45,554 nucleotides of DNA from Gemmatimonadales bacterium (GTDB lineage: Bacteria; Gemmatimonadota; Gemmatimonadetes; Palauibacterales; Palauibacteraceae), in assembly GCA_009840115.1 (NCBI GenBank), contig VXOJ01000043.1, forward strand, positions 1 through 45,554, in the 5' to 3' direction. This document shows positions 8,781-16,762 of the stretch, piece after piece (position 1 is the stretch's first letter; every line of letters starts with the position of its first letter). The notes under the pieces were generated by a model, which saw nothing but the letters and a program-made list of their open reading frames with translations, was not told where the DNA came from and did not search any database. The position numbers and the translations under genes are program-made.

Positions 8781-8809
8781 TTGGAGGTATCCGCCAAGTC
8801 TGGTATGTT
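8781..8809 (+). promoter_or_regulatory. Candidate sigma70-type promoter of rpsT
   Basis: TTGGAG (8781-8786) and TATGTT (8804-8809) are separated by 17 bases, placing transcription start near 8816 and leaving an ~80-base leader. It lies in the scpA-rpsT divergent region. It is the only well-spaced pair I see there in the plus direction. I found no clear minus-strand promoter for scpA. Confidence 0.5.
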
Positions 8810-8895
8810 CTTTCGCTGATTTTCGGACGGATGGGAGGGTCGGCCCGCGGCCCGCTGCAACCACCGCACGTTTGAAGCGAAAAAGAAGGAATCGA

Positions 8896-9150
8896 ATGCC
8901 GAATAACGAGAGTCAGAAGAAGCGGCTGCGCCAGTCGCGCGCGAGAAGGCTCCGGAACCGCCGGGTGCGGTCCGAGATCCGGACCCGGACCAAGCAGCTC
9001 CTCGCGACGGAATCGACGGAGGAGGCGACGCCGGCGCTGTCCGAACTGTACCGCGTTCTCGACCGGGCGACCCGGAGAAACGTCATCAAGGCGAACGCGG
9101 CGGCTCGTCAGAAGGCGCGGGCGGCGCGGCACGTCAACAGCCTGAGCTAA
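8896..9150 (+). CDS. rpsT: 30S ribosomal protein S20
   Basis: 84 residues, a normal length for S20. The N-terminus MPNNESQKKRLRQSRARRLR matches the family's lysine/arginine-rich start, which fixes the ATG at 8896 rather than the TTG at 8872. A strong Shine-Dalgarno AAGAAGGA lies five bases upstream (8883-8890). S20 binds 16S rRNA helices 9 and 44 in early 30S assembly. The C-terminal helix NVIKANAAARQKARAARHVN is typical. Transcribed alone, with a hairpin immediately downstream. Confidence 0.97.
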   Translation: MPNNESQKKRLRQSRARRLRNRRVRSEIRTRTKQLLATESTEEATPALSELYRVLDRATRRNVIKANAAARQKARAARHVNSLS

Positions 9151-9159
9151 CCGACGAAA

Positions 9160-9183
9160 GGGCCCGCGTGACCGGCCGGGCCC
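9160..9183. terminator. Hairpin between rpsT and pyrC
   Basis: A perfect 7-bp stem GGGCCCG (9160-9166) / CGGGCCC (9177-9183) with a 10-base loop sits between the convergent rpsT and pyrC stops. There is no U-tract on either side, so intrinsic termination may be weak; it could still serve both strands. Confidence 0.5.
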
Positions 9184-9196
9184 ACGTTATCGGGCG

Positions 9197-10501
9197 TCAG
9201 CCACCCTCCTCATAGCGGGTCTCTCCACCGACGATCGTGCGCTTCACGCGTCCGGTCACTTCCCACCCGCCGAACGGCGTGTTCCGGCTCTTCGAGTGGA
9301 AGTTCGCGGGGTCGACCGTCCACGCCTCCTCCGGATCGAAGAGGACGAGATCCGCGCGACTGCCGGCGCGCAGCGTGCCGCCCTCGATCCCCATCAGCCG
9401 GGCCGGCGCCGTCGACATCCGCTCGATGAGGTCGAAGAGCGGGAGGTCCCCGGGCGTCACGAGTTCGCCGATGCACACGGCGAGCGCGGTTTCGAGACCG
9501 ACGATGCCGAAGGGCGCATCGTCGAACTCGCGTTCCTTCTCCTCGTAGTGGTGCGGCGCGTGGTCCGTCGCCACGCACTCCAGCACGCCGTCAATGAGTC
9601 CCTGCCGCACCGCGAGGCGATCCGCCTCGGACCGGAGCGGCGGGTTCATCTTGGCTTCGGTGCGGTAGCCGCGCACGGCCTCCTCCGTCAGCGCCATGTG
9701 GTGGGGCGAAGCCTCGCCGCTCACCCGCACTCCGCGCTCGCGCGCGAGGCGAATGAGCTCGACCGCCTCGCGGGTTGAGACGTGCTGGACGTGCACGTGC
9801 CCGCCGGTGAGTTCGGCGAGATAGATGTCCCGCGCCACGACCGTGGCCTCCGAGGCGTTCGGGATCCCGCGCAGGCCGAGCGCGGTCGCCACGGCGCCTT
9901 CGTTCATGACCCCTCCGGCGGAGAGCGCCATGTCCTCCGCATGCTGAAGGACGGGGATCCCGAAGGACTGCGTGTACTCGAGCAGGCGCCGCATGAGCGC
10001 CGGATCGTGGATCGGGTGTCCGTCGTCCGTGACCGCGACCGCGCCCGCCTCGACCAGGCCGCCGATCTCGGTCATCTGCCTGCCGGCAAGGCCGAGCGAG
10101 GCGGCCGCCACGGGACTCACGCGCGCGCCGCCCTCGCCCTTCCGGGCCCAGCGCCGCGCCTCTTCCCGCACGAAGCCGACCGCGGCGGGGTCGTCGAGCG
10201 GCGGATCCGTGTTCGGCATCGCCCAGATCGTCGTGAAGCCGCCGGCCGCGGCCGACCGGGCGCCCGTGCGGATCGTCTCCTTGTGCTCGGCTCCCGGCTC
10301 CCTCAGGTGGACGTGCACGTCGATCAGCCCCGGCGCGACGACGAGCCCCCGCGCCTCGATGCGGGGGATGCCCTCCGGTCCCGCTACGCCCCGCGCGACG
10401 GCCTCGATCCGCCCATCCCGCACGAGAACGTCCCGCACCTCGTCCATCCCCGCGGAGGGGTCGATCACCCGGCCTCCGGCGAGAAGGAGCGACCCGCTCA
10501 C
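9197..10501 (-). CDS. pyrC: Dihydroorotase, class I
   Basis: Catalyses cyclisation of carbamoyl-aspartate to dihydroorotate in pyrimidine synthesis. 434 residues from the GTG at 10501, overlapping the pyrB stop as GTGA. Metal and active-site motifs: HVHLREPG at 63-70, TDDG at 158-161 (class I enzymes use an Asp here instead of a carbamylated Lys), LQHAED near H187, HVQHVS with H240, and ATDHAPHH at 311-318 with D313. The C-terminal [19 protein letters not shown] is typical of class I enzymes. All key residues are present, so it should be active rather than a pseudo-DHOase. Confidence 0.95.
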   Translation of the reverse strand: MSGSLLLAGGRVIDPSAGMDEVRDVLVRDGRIEAVARGVAGPEGIPRIEARGLVVAPGLIDVHVHLREPGAEHKETIRTGARSAAAGGFTTIWAMPNTDPPLDDPAAVGFVREEARRWARKGEGGARVSPVAAASLGLAGRQMTEIGGLVEAGAVAVTDDGHPIHDPALMRRLLEYTQSFGIPVLQHAEDMALSAGGVMNEGAVATALGLRGIPNASEATVVARDIYLAELTGGHVHVQHVSTREAVELIRLARERGVRVSGEASPHHMALTEEAVRGYRTEAKMNPPLRSEADRLAVRQGLIDGVLECVATDHAPHHYEEKEREFDDAPFGIVGLETALAVCIGELVTPGDLPLFDLIERMSTAPARLMGIEGGTLRAGSRADLVLFDPEEAWTVDPANFHSKSRNTPFGGWEVTGRVKRTIVGGETRYEEGG

Positions 10502-11472
10502 GGTCCCCCCACCTTGGCGTCTTCGGCCAGCTCCGGACGTCCGCCCGCGAGCAGGTAGAGGACGGCCATCCGCACAGCGACCCCGTTCGTCACCTGCGGC
10601 AGGATCACCGAGCGCGGCCCGTCCGCCACGTCGGAATCGATCTCCACGCCCCTGTTCATGGGCCCGGGGTGGAGGACGATCATCTCGTCGCCGGCGCGGC
10701 CGAGGCGCTCGGAACTGACGCCGAACACGCGGTTGTACTCGCGCAGCGAGGGGACGTAGCCGCCCTCCATCCGCTCCAGCTGAAGCCGCAGCACGTAGAG
10801 CACATCGCACCACTCGATCGCCTCCTCGATCGAACCCAGCCGTTGCACGCCCAGCTCCTCGATTCCGGCCGGGATCAGGGTGCGCGGCCCGCACACCGCC
10901 ACCTCCGCCCCGCACTTCAGAAGGCCCCAGATGTTCGAACGCGCGACGCGCGAGTGGAGGATGTCGCCGACGATGCAGACGCGCCGGCCCGCGATGGCCC
11001 CGAACCGGTCGCGGATCGTCAACAGGTCGAGGAGCGCCTGCGTGGGATGCTCGTGCTGACCGTCGCCGGCGTTGATGACGTTGGAGGGAATCCGGTCCGC
11101 GAGGAACTTCGCCGCTCCCGACGATCCGTGGCGCACGACGACCATGTGAATCCTCATCGCCTCGAGGTTGCGCGCCGTGTCGACGAGCGTCTCGCCCTTC
11201 TGCACGGAGGAGCCCGCGGAGGAGATGTTCACCGTATCGGCCGAGAGCCGCTTCTCCGCGAACTCGAAGCTGATGCGCGTCCGGGTGGACGGTTCGAGAA
11301 AGAGGTTGACGATGGTCTGTCCGCGGAGGACGGGCACCTTCTTGATCTTGCGCTCGCTGATCTCCTTGAAGGGCTCCGCGGTATCGAGAATCGCCTCGAT
11401 CTGCGCGCCCGTGAGAGACTCCAGTCCGATGAGGTCCTTCCCGAGCCCGAGTTCGCGGCCCTGCGCCGTCAT
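10498..11472 (-). CDS. pyrB: Aspartate carbamoyltransferase catalytic chain
   Basis: 324 residues. Carbamoyl-phosphate motif STRTR at 62-66, catalytic-loop Lys92 in SVQKGET, HPTQ at 142-145, and the aspartate-side motifs [11 protein letters not shown] and [12 protein letters not shown]. It transfers the carbamoyl group to aspartate. The ATG at 11472 overlaps the pyrR stop as ATGA. No regulatory pyrI subunit is visible. The order pyrR-pyrB-pyrC is the compact form found in several phyla. Confidence 0.96.
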   Translation of the reverse strand: MTAQGRELGLGKDLIGLESLTGAQIEAILDTAEPFKEISERKIKKVPVLRGQTIVNLFLEPSTRTRISFEFAEKRLSADTVNISSAGSSVQKGETLVDTARNLEAMRIHMVVVRHGSSGAAKFLADRIPSNVINAGDGQHEHPTQALLDLLTIRDRFGAIAGRRVCIVGDILHSRVARSNIWGLLKCGAEVAVCGPRTLIPAGIEELGVQRLGSIEEAIEWCDVLYVLRLQLERMEGGYVPSLREYNRVFGVSSERLGRAGDEMIVLHPGPMNRGVEIDSDVADGPRSVILPQVTNGVAVRMAVLYLLAGGRPELAEDAKVGGP

Positions 11473-12020
11473 GCGCCCGCCTCGGGAGCGGCGCGGAGGG
11501 CGACGATGTCGACGCCCCAGCCGCCATCGGTGTCCGCGACGCGCACCGCCACGTCCTGGTTGGGTCCGACTTCGATCACGCGGCCCACGTAGTCGGGCTG
11601 GATCGGGAGCTGGCGTCCGCCGCGATCCACGAGGACGCAGAGCTGGATCCGGCGGGCGCGCCCGAAATCCGACAGTTCCTGAAGCGCGGCCCGGATCGTT
11701 CGTCCCGTGTGGAGCACGTCGTCCACGATGACGATATGCGCGCCTTCGATGGACTCCGGGACGCGGGTCGTCCCGACCGTGGGGAGTGCGCCGACCTGCC
11801 CGAAATCATCTCGATAGAGCGTGATGTCGAGCGAACCGATGGGGATGGGGCCGCGCGTCGGTTCGAGGTGACGGCCGATCTCCGCCGCGATCGAATCGCC
11901 GCGCCGGTGGATGCCGATGAGGATGAGGCGGGCGTCGGGCTCGATCGCCCGGTCAAGCTGCGCGGAAAGCTCGGCAAGGAGCCCTCGTGCAGCGGCCTCG
12001 TCGAGGACGTTGTGCGTCAG
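11469..12020 (-). CDS. pyrR: PyrR bifunctional regulator / uracil phosphoribosyltransferase, apparent CTG start
   Basis: 183 residues when read from CTG at 12020-12018. Family features are intact: [14 protein letters not shown] at the N-terminus, [14 protein letters not shown] at 32-45, [12 protein letters not shown] at 62-73, the PRPP loop [12 protein letters not shown] at 97-108, and [17 protein letters not shown]. In-frame TGA at 12065-12063 is the nearest upstream stop, and no ATG, GTG or TTG lies between it and the conserved N-terminus. The CTG matches where Bacillus PyrR begins, and GGAG lies 11 bases upstream. PyrR senses UMP/PRPP and in many bacteria controls pyr mRNA attenuation. The protein identity is firm; the start codon is inferred. 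Confidence 0.88.
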   Translation of the reverse strand: MTHNVLDEAAARGLLAELSAQLDRAIEPDARLILIGIHRRGDSIAAEIGRHLEPTRGPIPIGSLDITLYRDDFGQVGALPTVGTTRVPESIEGAHIVIVDDVLHTGRTIRAALQELSDFGRARRIQLCVLVDRGGRQLPIQPDYVGRVIEVGPNQDVAVRVADTDGGWGVDIVALRAAPEAGA

Positions 12021-12065
12021 TGTCGTCTCGGCTCCGCTCGATCCGTGGCGGGCGGCTCGGCGTCA

Positions 12066-12080
12066 GCAGCCCGTGGCTGC
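12066..12080 (-). promoter_or_regulatory. Hairpin in the pyrR leader
   Basis: A perfect 6-bp stem GCAGCC/GGCTGC with a 3-base loop lies in the expected 5' leader of pyrR, about 45 bases before the coding start. PyrR-controlled operons often carry leader hairpins, but I did not recognise the conserved PyrR-binding loop or a terminator U-tract, so a regulatory role is only possible. Confidence 0.3.
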
Positions 12081-12103
12081 CTGGGCGGCCCCGGTCGGGC
12101 GGG

Positions 12104-12109
12104 AGTATA
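12104..12109 (-). promoter_or_regulatory. Candidate -10 box for pyrRBC
   Basis: TATACT on the minus strand (five of six consensus bases) would start transcription near 12097 and give a leader of about 75 bases ahead of pyrR. The -35 region is weak. It sits in the 134-base divergent region shared with the nhaC promoter. Confidence 0.45.
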
Positions 12110-12119
12110 GCGACCCGCG

Positions 12120-12149
12120 TTGACCCTCGCGAGACGGCCCCGGTAGGTT
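12120..12149 (+). promoter_or_regulatory. Promoter of the NhaC gene, leaderless arrangement
   Basis: TTGACC (12120-12125) and TAGGTT (12144-12149) are separated by 18 bases. The -10 box ends only five bases before the ATG at 12155, so transcription should start at or next to the A of the start codon. No Shine-Dalgarno sequence precedes the ATG. The same TAGGTTCGGGC string precedes hemH. Confidence 0.6.
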
Positions 12150-12154
12150 CGGGC

Positions 12155-14116
12155 ATGCGCATGCGATCCGACGTCACCCGGCGCGCCGGACGGTGGCTTC
12201 TGCTGCCGGCGTTCGTCCTGCCCGCGTCCCTTCCCGACACCGCCTTCGCTCAGGACGGCCCCTCGCTCGACGTGGAGGGGCCCGCCGTCGTCCTCACCGA
12301 CATTCCCTTCTCCCTCACGCTTCATACGGAGGACGGGGAGAACGCCCGCTATCGCGTGGTATCCGCCGCGGGACGCGAACTCGCCGCCGGTGCCCTGCCC
12401 CTCCGCTCGGAGACCTCCGTCGGCGGGCTGCGGGCCGCGGCGGGGGACCTCCCGCTGTCCGTGGAGATGGACTCGGACCAGGGATCGGCAAGCGCGAGTG
12501 TGGACCCGCCGCGGTTCCCGGGCTGGATCAGCCTGCTGCCGCCGCTCATCGCCATTGCTCTCGCGCTCATCTTCCGTCACGTCGTCGTGTCGCTCTTCTT
12601 CGGCATCTGGCTCGGCGGATTCTTCATCGCCGGCCTCGACCCGCTGGCGGGGCTCGGGCGAACCGTGGACACGTTCATCGTGCCCTCGCTCGCCGACACC
12701 GACAACGCGTCGATCCTCATGTTCTCCGCGCTGTTGAGCGGCATGGTGGGGGTGATGTCGCGCTCCGGGGGCACGCGCGGGATCGTCGAAGCCCTGCGGC
12801 CGCTGGCCACCACGCCGCGCCGTGCGCAGCTCGCCACCTTCTTCGCGGGCGTCGGCATCTTCTTCGACGACTACGCGAACACCCTCATCGTCGGAAACAC
12901 CTTCCGCCCCGTCACGGACAAGCTGAAGGTGTCGCGCGAGAAGCTGGCCTACCTCGTGGATTCGACGGCCGCCCCCGTCGCCACGATCGCCTTCGTGTCG
13001 ACCTGGGTCGGCTTCGAGATCTCGCTGATCCGCGACGGACTTCGCATCGCCGCCGAGCAGACCTCGGACCCCGCGCTGGCCGGGGCGCTCGCCTCCGCCA
13101 GTCCCTTCACCGTGTTCCTGAGCAGCATTCCGTACCTCTTCTATCCCATCCTCGCCCTGTTCATGGTGGCCGCGGTCACCGTCTCGCAGCGGGACTTCGG
13201 CCCCATGCACGGCGCGGAGATGCGGGCGCGCACCGGTGGCGGCGTCTTCCGGCCGGGTTCCCAGCTCATGGTGAACTCGGAGGAAACGGGGCTCGACGCG
13301 GCGGAGGGCGTGCCCCTGCGCTGGTACAACGCGGCGATCCCCGTGCTGACGGTGGTCGCGACGGTCCTGCTGGGGCTGTACTTCGACGGCCGCGGCGCCG
13401 TGGGGCCGGCCTCGCTCTGGGACACGTTCGGCGCGGCGGATCCGTTCAAGGCAATCCTGTGGGGTTCGCTCGCGGGCTGCCTGGTCGCGATCGGGCTGGC
13501 CACGACGCAGCGCATCCTGTCGCTGAGCCAGGCGCTCGACGGTTGGCTCACCGGCATCCGGGCGATGACGATGGGGTTCGTGATCCTCACCCTGGCCTGG
13601 TCGCTCGGCGAGGTGACGAGTCAGCTCGCGACGGCGCAGTACCTGACCCAGATCCTCGGGGGCAGCCTCGCGCCGGAACTCGTCCCCGTCCTCACCTTCG
13701 TGACGGCCGCGGTCGTCAGCTTCTGCACGGGAACGTCATGGGCCACGATGACCATCCTGCTCCCGCTCGTGGTCCCGCTCAGCGTCGCCCTCGGCGGTGC
13801 AACCGGCTTCGAGGCCGGCGGCGGCGAGCTGCTCGTGAGTTCGATCAGCTCGGTCCTCGCCGGTTCCGTCTTCGGGGATCACTGCTCGCCCATCTCCGAC
13901 ACGACGGTGCTCAGTTCGATGGCGTCGGCGTGCGACCACATGGACCATGTGCGGACGCAGCTCCCGTACGCCCTGGTCGTGGCGGTGGCCGCGATGCTGT
14001 TCGGCCACGTGGGGACGTCGTACGGGCTGTCGCCCTGGATCGCCCACCTTCTCGGCATCGGCGTGGTCATCGTCGTGCTGCGCTTCGTGGGGAGGCCCGT
14101 TCCCGCGGGAGCCTGA
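12155..14116 (+). CDS. nhaC: NhaC-family Na+/H+ antiporter with secreted N-terminal domain
   Basis: 653 residues. Residues 1-32 form a signal peptide ending AFA-Q. Residues 33-122 form a beta-rich, probably periplasmic domain not found in ordinary NhaC. The membrane domain from about 124 has roughly 11 or more hydrophobic segments and the NhaC-type motifs GVGIFFDDYANTLIVGN, SRSGGTRGIVEAL, FCTGTSWATMTILLPL and VFGDHCSPISDTTVLSS. NhaC-type carriers exchange sodium for protons or, in some members, malate/lactate or lysine. The substrate here is not certain. Alternative ATG at 12161. The gene stands alone with its own promoter. Confidence 0.88.
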   Translation: MRMRSDVTRRAGRWLLLPAFVLPASLPDTAFAQDGPSLDVEGPAVVLTDIPFSLTLHTEDGENARYRVVSAAGRELAAGALPLRSETSVGGLRAAAGDLPLSVEMDSDQGSASASVDPPRFPGWISLLPPLIAIALALIFRHVVVSLFFGIWLGGFFIAGLDPLAGLGRTVDTFIVPSLADTDNASILMFSALLSGMVGVMSRSGGTRGIVEALRPLATTPRRAQLATFFAGVGIFFDDYANTLIVGNTFRPVTDKLKVSREKLAYLVDSTAAPVATIAFVSTWVGFEISLIRDGLRIAAEQTSDPALAGALASASPFTVFLSSIPYLFYPILALFMVAAVTVSQRDFGPMHGAEMRARTGGGVFRPGSQLMVNSEETGLDAAEGVPLRWYNAAIPVLTVVATVLLGLYFDGRGAVGPASLWDTFGAADPFKAILWGSLAGCLVAIGLATTQRILSLSQALDGWLTGIRAMTMGFVILTLAWSLGEVTSQLATAQYLTQILGGSLAPELVPVLTFVTAAVVSFCTGTSWATMTILLPLVVPLSVALGGATGFEAGGGELLVSSISSVLAGSVFGDHCSPISDTTVLSSMASACDHMDHVRTQLPYALVVAVAAMLFGHVGTSYGLSPWIAHLLGIGVVIVVLRFVGRPVPAGA

Positions 14117-14179
14117 CCGCAGCTTTGCTCGCGACATGGGTCGTCTCCCGGGCCACGGGCAACTTTCGTGACACGGAAG

Positions 14180-14195
14180 TGAGAATCGATTATCA
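14180..14195. promoter_or_regulatory. Fur/Zur-like palindrome upstream of the MerC-like gene
   Basis: TGAGAATCGATTATCA is a 16-bp palindrome with one mismatched pair. It resembles the 7-1-7 Fur/Zur core TGATAAT-n-ATTATCA but with a two-base centre. It is AT-rich in a very GC-rich region and overlaps a possible -10 (GATTAT, 14188-14193), which suits repression. The flanking 14117-14252 region contains nothing else I can name. Confidence 0.5.
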
Positions 14196-14252
14196 TCATG
14201 CCTTCGGTTCTCACGCTCTGCCCTCTTCGCTTCCGGCGTCGACGCGATCACC

Positions 14253-14681
14253 ATGAAAAGCCTTCTCGCAACCGTTCCGTCGAGCACGTACCTGGTTTCC
14301 GGATCGCGCCTGGCGGCGTGCGCCGCGGCCTGGTGCGGCGTGCACTGCGCCCTGACGCCGGTCCTCGTCGCGGTGGCGCCCGCGCTCGCGCTCTCCGAGG
14401 GGGTCGAGCGCGCGGTCTGGGCCGGGACCGTCGTCCTCGGCGCGGTCATGCTCGCCCTGGGTCCGGCCCGCAGGAACGCGGTTGTGATCCTCGCCTTTGC
14501 GGGCGGGGCCGTGTTCTGGGCCGCCTCCCTCGCCGGTTGGCTCGAGCCGCTGCCCGAGACTGCGACGTCGACCGCCGGCAGCCTGGGCCTCGCGGGCGCT
14601 CTTCTGCAGGGCGCCCGCGTCTGCCAGGCCGGCGCGTGCGCGGTGTGCGACGACGAGGAGCCCGCGAACCCACGAGGCTGA
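14253..14681 (+). CDS. MerC-domain membrane protein
   Basis: 142 residues, about four hydrophobic helices. The first helix carries the MerC-type cysteine/histidine motif CAAAWCGVHCALTP (C23, C28, H31, C32). A second cluster (C124, C129, C132) lies in the short C-terminal tail. MerC is a mercury-uptake protein in mer operons, but MerC-domain proteins are also found in zinc- or iron-responsive regulons without mer genes. No merA/merR is visible and a Fur/Zur-like box lies upstream, so metal handling under metal control is the better inference. The start has no clear Shine-Dalgarno sequence. Confidence 0.75.
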   Translation: MKSLLATVPSSTYLVSGSRLAACAAAWCGVHCALTPVLVAVAPALALSEGVERAVWAGTVVLGAVMLALGPARRNAVVILAFAGGAVFWAASLAGWLEPLPETATSTAGSLGLAGALLQGARVCQAGACAVCDDEEPANPRG

Positions 14682-14719
14682 ACCAGCGCCGCGTCCCGCG
14701 CTCGCGCCGTGTTCCGACG

Positions 14720-15187
14720 CTAGCGCCGCTGTCGGAAGAAGTCCCGCAGGAGACGCGCGGATTCGTCGGCGAGCACGCCGGTCACGAGTTCCACCCGGTG
14801 GTTCAGCCGCGGGTCGCAAACCAGGTTCTCGAGCGACCCGCACATTCCGGCCTTCGGGTCCGCGGCCCCGAACACCACCGTGCTGACGCGCGCGAGGACG
14901 GCGGCGCCGGCGCACATCGCGCACGGTTCGAGCGTCGCGTACAGCGTGTGGCCCTCGAGGCGCCAGTCCCCCAGGCGGGCCGCGGCGGCGCGCAGCGCCA
15001 GAACTTCCGCGTGGGCCGTAGGGTCGGCATCGGCGCGCGTGCGGTTGTGCGCTTCCGCGACGATCCCGCCCGCCGGGTTCGTGACGAGGGCGGCGACGGG
15101 AACCTCTCCGCGCTCGCCTCCGAGGGCCGCGAGTTCGAGCGCCCGCCGCATCGGCGCCTCATGCTCAGCCGGCCACGTCCCGTTCAT
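14720..15187 (-). CDS. tadA: tRNA-specific adenosine deaminase
   Basis: 155 residues. Zinc-deaminase motifs are complete: HAE at 59-61 and PCAMC at 88-92 (C89, C92 with H59 bind zinc, E61 is catalytic). HNRTRADADPTAHAE is characteristic of TadA rather than cytidine deaminase. It converts A34 to inosine in tRNA-Arg. The ATG at 15187 overlaps the gltX stop as ATGA, so it is translated from a gltX-tadA message. Confidence 0.94.
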   Translation of the reverse strand: MNGTWPAEHEAPMRRALELAALGGERGEVPVAALVTNPAGGIVAEAHNRTRADADPTAHAEVLALRAAAARLGDWRLEGHTLYATLEPCAMCAGAAVLARVSTVVFGAADPKAGMCGSLENLVCDPRLNHRVELVTGVLADESARLLRDFFRQRR

Positions 15188-16659
15188 GCGGTGGCCACCC
15201 GGGCTTCCAGGAAACGAACCGCCGCGCCGAGCCGGGCCAGGACCCGCTCCCGCCCCATCGCCTCGAGCACCTCGAAGATCCCCGGGCTCACGCCCTGGCC
15301 CATGAGGGCGACGCGGAGGGGGTTGATGATCCGCCCCGCGCCGACCTCGAGTTCCGCCGCGAGACCCCGCACCTCGGACTCCAGCGTCTCCACGTCGCGG
15401 AAGACCGCCTCGCCGGCGAGACGCTCCGCCAGGCGCCGCAGGTGGAACGCCGTCTCTTCCGGCCGCTTCCAGAAACGCTTCACCGCATCTTCGTCGTAGC
15501 GGACGCTCACCGCGAAGAAGGGAGCAACCTGCCGCGCGAGCGCGGGGAGCGTCCGGGGACGCCCTTTCACGAGATCGATGATGCGCGCCAGACGCTCCGG
15601 CGAGGTCTGGAGTCCCGGGTGACTCCCGGCCGGATCCCGCCCCTCCTCGCGCGCCCACCGGCCGAGAATCTCGACGACCGCCGCCGCCAGGTCGGCCGCC
15701 GGAGCGTCGGCGATGTGGCGCCCGTTCAGCCAGCCGAGCTTCTCCAGGTCGAACACCGCGCTCTTCTTCAGCACCCGGCCGATGGAAAACGCCCCGATCA
15801 GGCCTCCGACATCGAACACTTCCCGGTCGTCCCCCGGAGACCAGCCGAGGAGCGCGAGGAAGTTCACCATCCCCGCGGGCAGGTAACCGTCGTCGCGATA
15901 GGCGAGGACCGAGAGCGCGCCGTGGCGCTTCGAGAGTCGCTTGCCGTCCGGTCCGAGGATCAGCGGCACGTGCCCGAAGGCGGGGAGCGGCCGGCCAAGG
16001 GCCCGGTAGAGGAGGATCTGCTTCGGCGTGTTCGAGAGGTGGTCGTCCCCGCGGATCACGTGTGTAATCCCGGCCTCCGCATCATCGGAGACGACGGCGA
16101 GATTGTAGACGGGCGTCCCGTCGGAGCGAAGGACGATGAAGTCGTCGATCGATCCGGCGGGGAACGACATCGGCCCGTGGATCATGTCCTCCCACTCGAT
16201 CGCCGCCTCCGGCACCCGAACGCGGAGCGCGAACGGCTCCCCGGCGTCGGCCCGCGCCCGCGAAACCGCGGGGTCCAGCCGGCCGCAGCGGCCATCGTAC
16301 CCGTATCCCGCCCCGGCCCGCTTCGCCTCTTCGCGTCGCGCCGCGAGTTCCCCGGCACTGCAGAAGCACCGGTAGGCGGCGCCCTGGTCGAGCAGGTGCA
16401 GGGCATCGCGCCGGTGGCGCTCGACGCCGTCGGCCTGGAAGACCGGCCCTTCGTCCACGTCCAGCCCCAGCCATGCGAGTCCTTCCAGGATGGCTCGCGT
16501 GTGCTCGGGGCGGGAACGCGCCCGGTCCGTGTCCTCCACGCGCAGGAGAAACACCCCTCCCGCGCGGCGAGCATACAGCCAGTTGAACAGCGCCGTGCGC
16601 GCGCCGCCCACGTGCAGGAAGCCGGTGGGACTGGGGGCGAACCGCACCCGTACCGCCAA
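15184..16659 (-). CDS. gltX: Glutamate-tRNA ligase
   Basis: 491 residues from TTG at 16659-16657, which is preceded by purine-rich GAGGAAGAGGAG and gives the family N-terminus AVRVRFAPSPTGFLHVGG. The HIGH-type motif is within PSPTGFLHVGGART, and the KMSKS loop appears as KRLSKRHG. No ATG or GTG lies at a family-consistent position; GTG two codons further in would cut the first strand. The enzyme charges tRNA-Glu (or also tRNA-Gln if non-discriminating; this cannot be told by eye). The longer upstream frame is antisense to the neighbouring thiolase. Confidence 0.94.
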   Translation of the reverse strand: MAVRVRFAPSPTGFLHVGGARTALFNWLYARRAGGVFLLRVEDTDRARSRPEHTRAILEGLAWLGLDVDEGPVFQADGVERHRRDALHLLDQGAAYRCFCSAGELAARREEAKRAGAGYGYDGRCGRLDPAVSRARADAGEPFALRVRVPEAAIEWEDMIHGPMSFPAGSIDDFIVLRSDGTPVYNLAVVSDDAEAGITHVIRGDDHLSNTPKQILLYRALGRPLPAFGHVPLILGPDGKRLSKRHGALSVLAYRDDGYLPAGMVNFLALLGWSPGDDREVFDVGGLIGAFSIGRVLKKSAVFDLEKLGWLNGRHIADAPAADLAAAVVEILGRWAREEGRDPAGSHPGLQTSPERLARIIDLVKGRPRTLPALARQVAPFFAVSVRYDEDAVKRFWKRPEETAFHLRRLAERLAGEAVFRDVETLESEVRGLAAELEVGAGRIINPLRVALMGQGVSPGIFEVLEAMGRERVLARLGAAVRFLEARVATA

Positions 16660-16762
16660 TCTGCGCTCCTCTTCCTCGGGGAAACCGCCGAACTCCGCGC
16701 GCCCGCGCGCCGAAGCTCGTGGATCGTTCCATCTTGGATGGACGACCGATAGGATGCCACGC

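Noticed and set aside
14198..15499. Plus-strand open frame starting at ATG 14198 beside the palindrome
   Set aside because: Overlaps the MerC-like gene in another frame and continues antisense to tadA and gltX; no protein-like motifs.
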